A stretch of 64,000 nucleotides of DNA from JAFKFI01 sp963795435 (GTDB taxonomy: Bacteria > Pseudomonadota > Alphaproteobacteria > Acetobacterales > Acetobacteraceae). Within the stretch, counting starts at the first letter, position 1; each line of letters begins with the position of its first letter. Where the stretch lies: NCBI GenBank assembly GCA_963795435.1, contig CAWCHV010000009.1:744001-808000 (forward strand), given 5' to 3'. Shown here piece by piece: positions 59,644 to 64,000 of this stretch. A model generated the notes under the pieces. The model did not search any database. It worked only from the letters and a program-made list of their open reading frames with translations, and was not told the origin of the DNA. Both the position numbers and the translations under genes were made by a program.

Positions 59644-62223
<2,580 letters not shown>

Positions 62224-62227
62224 CCAC

Positions 62228-62271
62228 TTCTCCCTCTCCCCTACTTGGGGGAGAGGGGTGGGGTGAGGGGG
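62228..62271. repeat. Dispersed palindromic repeat, copy 3, after clpB
   Basis: TTCTCCCTCTCCCC-tact-TGGGGGAGAGGGG with the GGGGTGAGGGGG tail. It closely matches copies at 15498 and 17385. It lies just after the clpB stop and may also end its transcript. Confidence 0.75.
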
Positions 62272-62341
62272 CACTCTTCGCAAGCGACTCAGCGCGTTAG
62301 AGAAAATCCAACCCGCAAGCGGAATGGCCAAGGAATTGCGT

Positions 62342-62370
62342 TTGACAGGTCTCGGGTCGACGCCTAGAAA
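62342..62370 (+). promoter_or_regulatory. Ribosomal RNA operon promoter
   Basis: Perfect -35 TTGACA (62342-62347), 17-bp spacer, -10 TAGAAA (62365-62370), then a GC-rich GCGCGCTC discriminator. That is the hallmark of stringently controlled stable RNA promoters. It lies about 355 bp upstream of the 16S start. Confidence 0.7.
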
Positions 62371-62724
62371 GCGCGCTCGCCGCTGACCACCCGGTCGGTG
62401 GCGCCTCGGAAACGGGGCCGCTCCTTGAAAATGGAATAGGCTAGGAAGGGATACGTTGGCGGCGCCTTCGGACCATGAGCACGTGAGTGTGGGTGGTTGA
62501 TGGTTGGTTTATCTTGGTTGGTTTGGGTGGTTATTGTGCCTGGACTTGCTGGGTTTTGGCCTGCTTGGGGCGTTGGTTGATGTGTCTTTTGATGCGTTAC
62601 AGTACGCTTCGAGATCCTTTTCGTCATTTGGTTCGTGAGGGCTGGGTGGCGGGAGGGGAGTGAGTTTGGGTCTGTTCGTTGACGATCGCGCCTCGAGCCT
62701 TCGGGTTTGGGTGGGGTCTGAGAT
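62371..62724 (+). other. rRNA leader, partly G/T-rich, without protein gene
   Basis: After the discriminator, the leader from ~62480 to ~62590 is very G/T-rich with runs of TGGTTGG and almost no C or A on this strand. A TGTCTTTTGA at ~62583-62592 may be a boxA-like antitermination site. Minus-strand open frames through here are shadows. Confidence 0.55.

Positions 62725-64000
<1,276 letters not shown>

Overview
The window is GC-rich chromosomal DNA from an alphaproteobacterium. It most resembles Rhodospirillales/Acetobacteraceae. The evidence is the 16S rRNA gene that starts at about 62725, together with alphaproteobacterial markers: GapR, DUF1244, DUF1491, COQ9, three-subunit pntAA-pntAB-pntB, PEP-CTERM proteins and paired acyl-CoA dehydrogenases. 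Genus cannot be fixed by reading alone. Nearly all of the window is dense protein-coding sequence in short same-strand operons.

1-9.2 kb: the N-terminus of a type VI secretion protein TssM runs off the left edge. It is followed by a GDP-mannose enzyme (ManC), three tandem OmpA-like porins whose C-terminal domains are almost identical, and a four-gene operon (two SDR dehydrogenases, DUF1491, SelA). 9.2-24.6 kb: an NMT1/SsuA-type ABC importer, a frameshifted polytopic membrane protein, a DUF429-like protein, an ectoine-hydroxylase-like dioxygenase, Ada, a Gln-rich repeat lipoprotein, an amidohydrolase, the glycerate kinase-pyruvate kinase pair, DUF1244, GapR, RmuC and a PEP-CTERM protein. 24.7-36.3 kb: an MFS pump, an acyl-CoA synthetase, PepF with an ABC1 kinase, an AbrB/PIN toxin-antitoxin pair, a BT1-like transporter, the remnant of a sedolisin protease and a sulfonate-type ABC importer.

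36.5-49 kb: the proton-translocating transhydrogenase operon, a second PEP-CTERM protein of the same family, a large winged-helix/TolB-like/TPR/rhodanese fusion regulator, a glycosyltransferase, an MsbA-like ABC exporter, S21, peptide deformylase with COQ9, a 26-residue membrane peptide and an SRAP protein. 49.0-51.0 kb: two insertion sequences, an IS5-family and an IS630-family element, abut each other and sit exactly at the stop codon of an acyl-CoA dehydrogenase gene. 51-62 kb: a paired acyl-CoA dehydrogenase operon with a palindromic operator, a PaoABC-like molybdenum hydroxylase operon, a TetR regulator with its own likely operator beside 32-bp tandem repeats, a MOSC protein and ClpB. 62.2-64 kb: a strong rrn promoter, a G/T-rich leader and the first ~1.28 kb of 16S rRNA.

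I did not find a clearly new defence or biosynthetic system. The most unusual items are the four-module fusion regulator with a cysteine-less rhodanese domain (40576-42777), the nested IS pair that preserves a stop codon, the homogenised OmpA triplet, the hendecad Gln-rich lipoprotein, and the two decayed genes (membrane protein and sedolisin).
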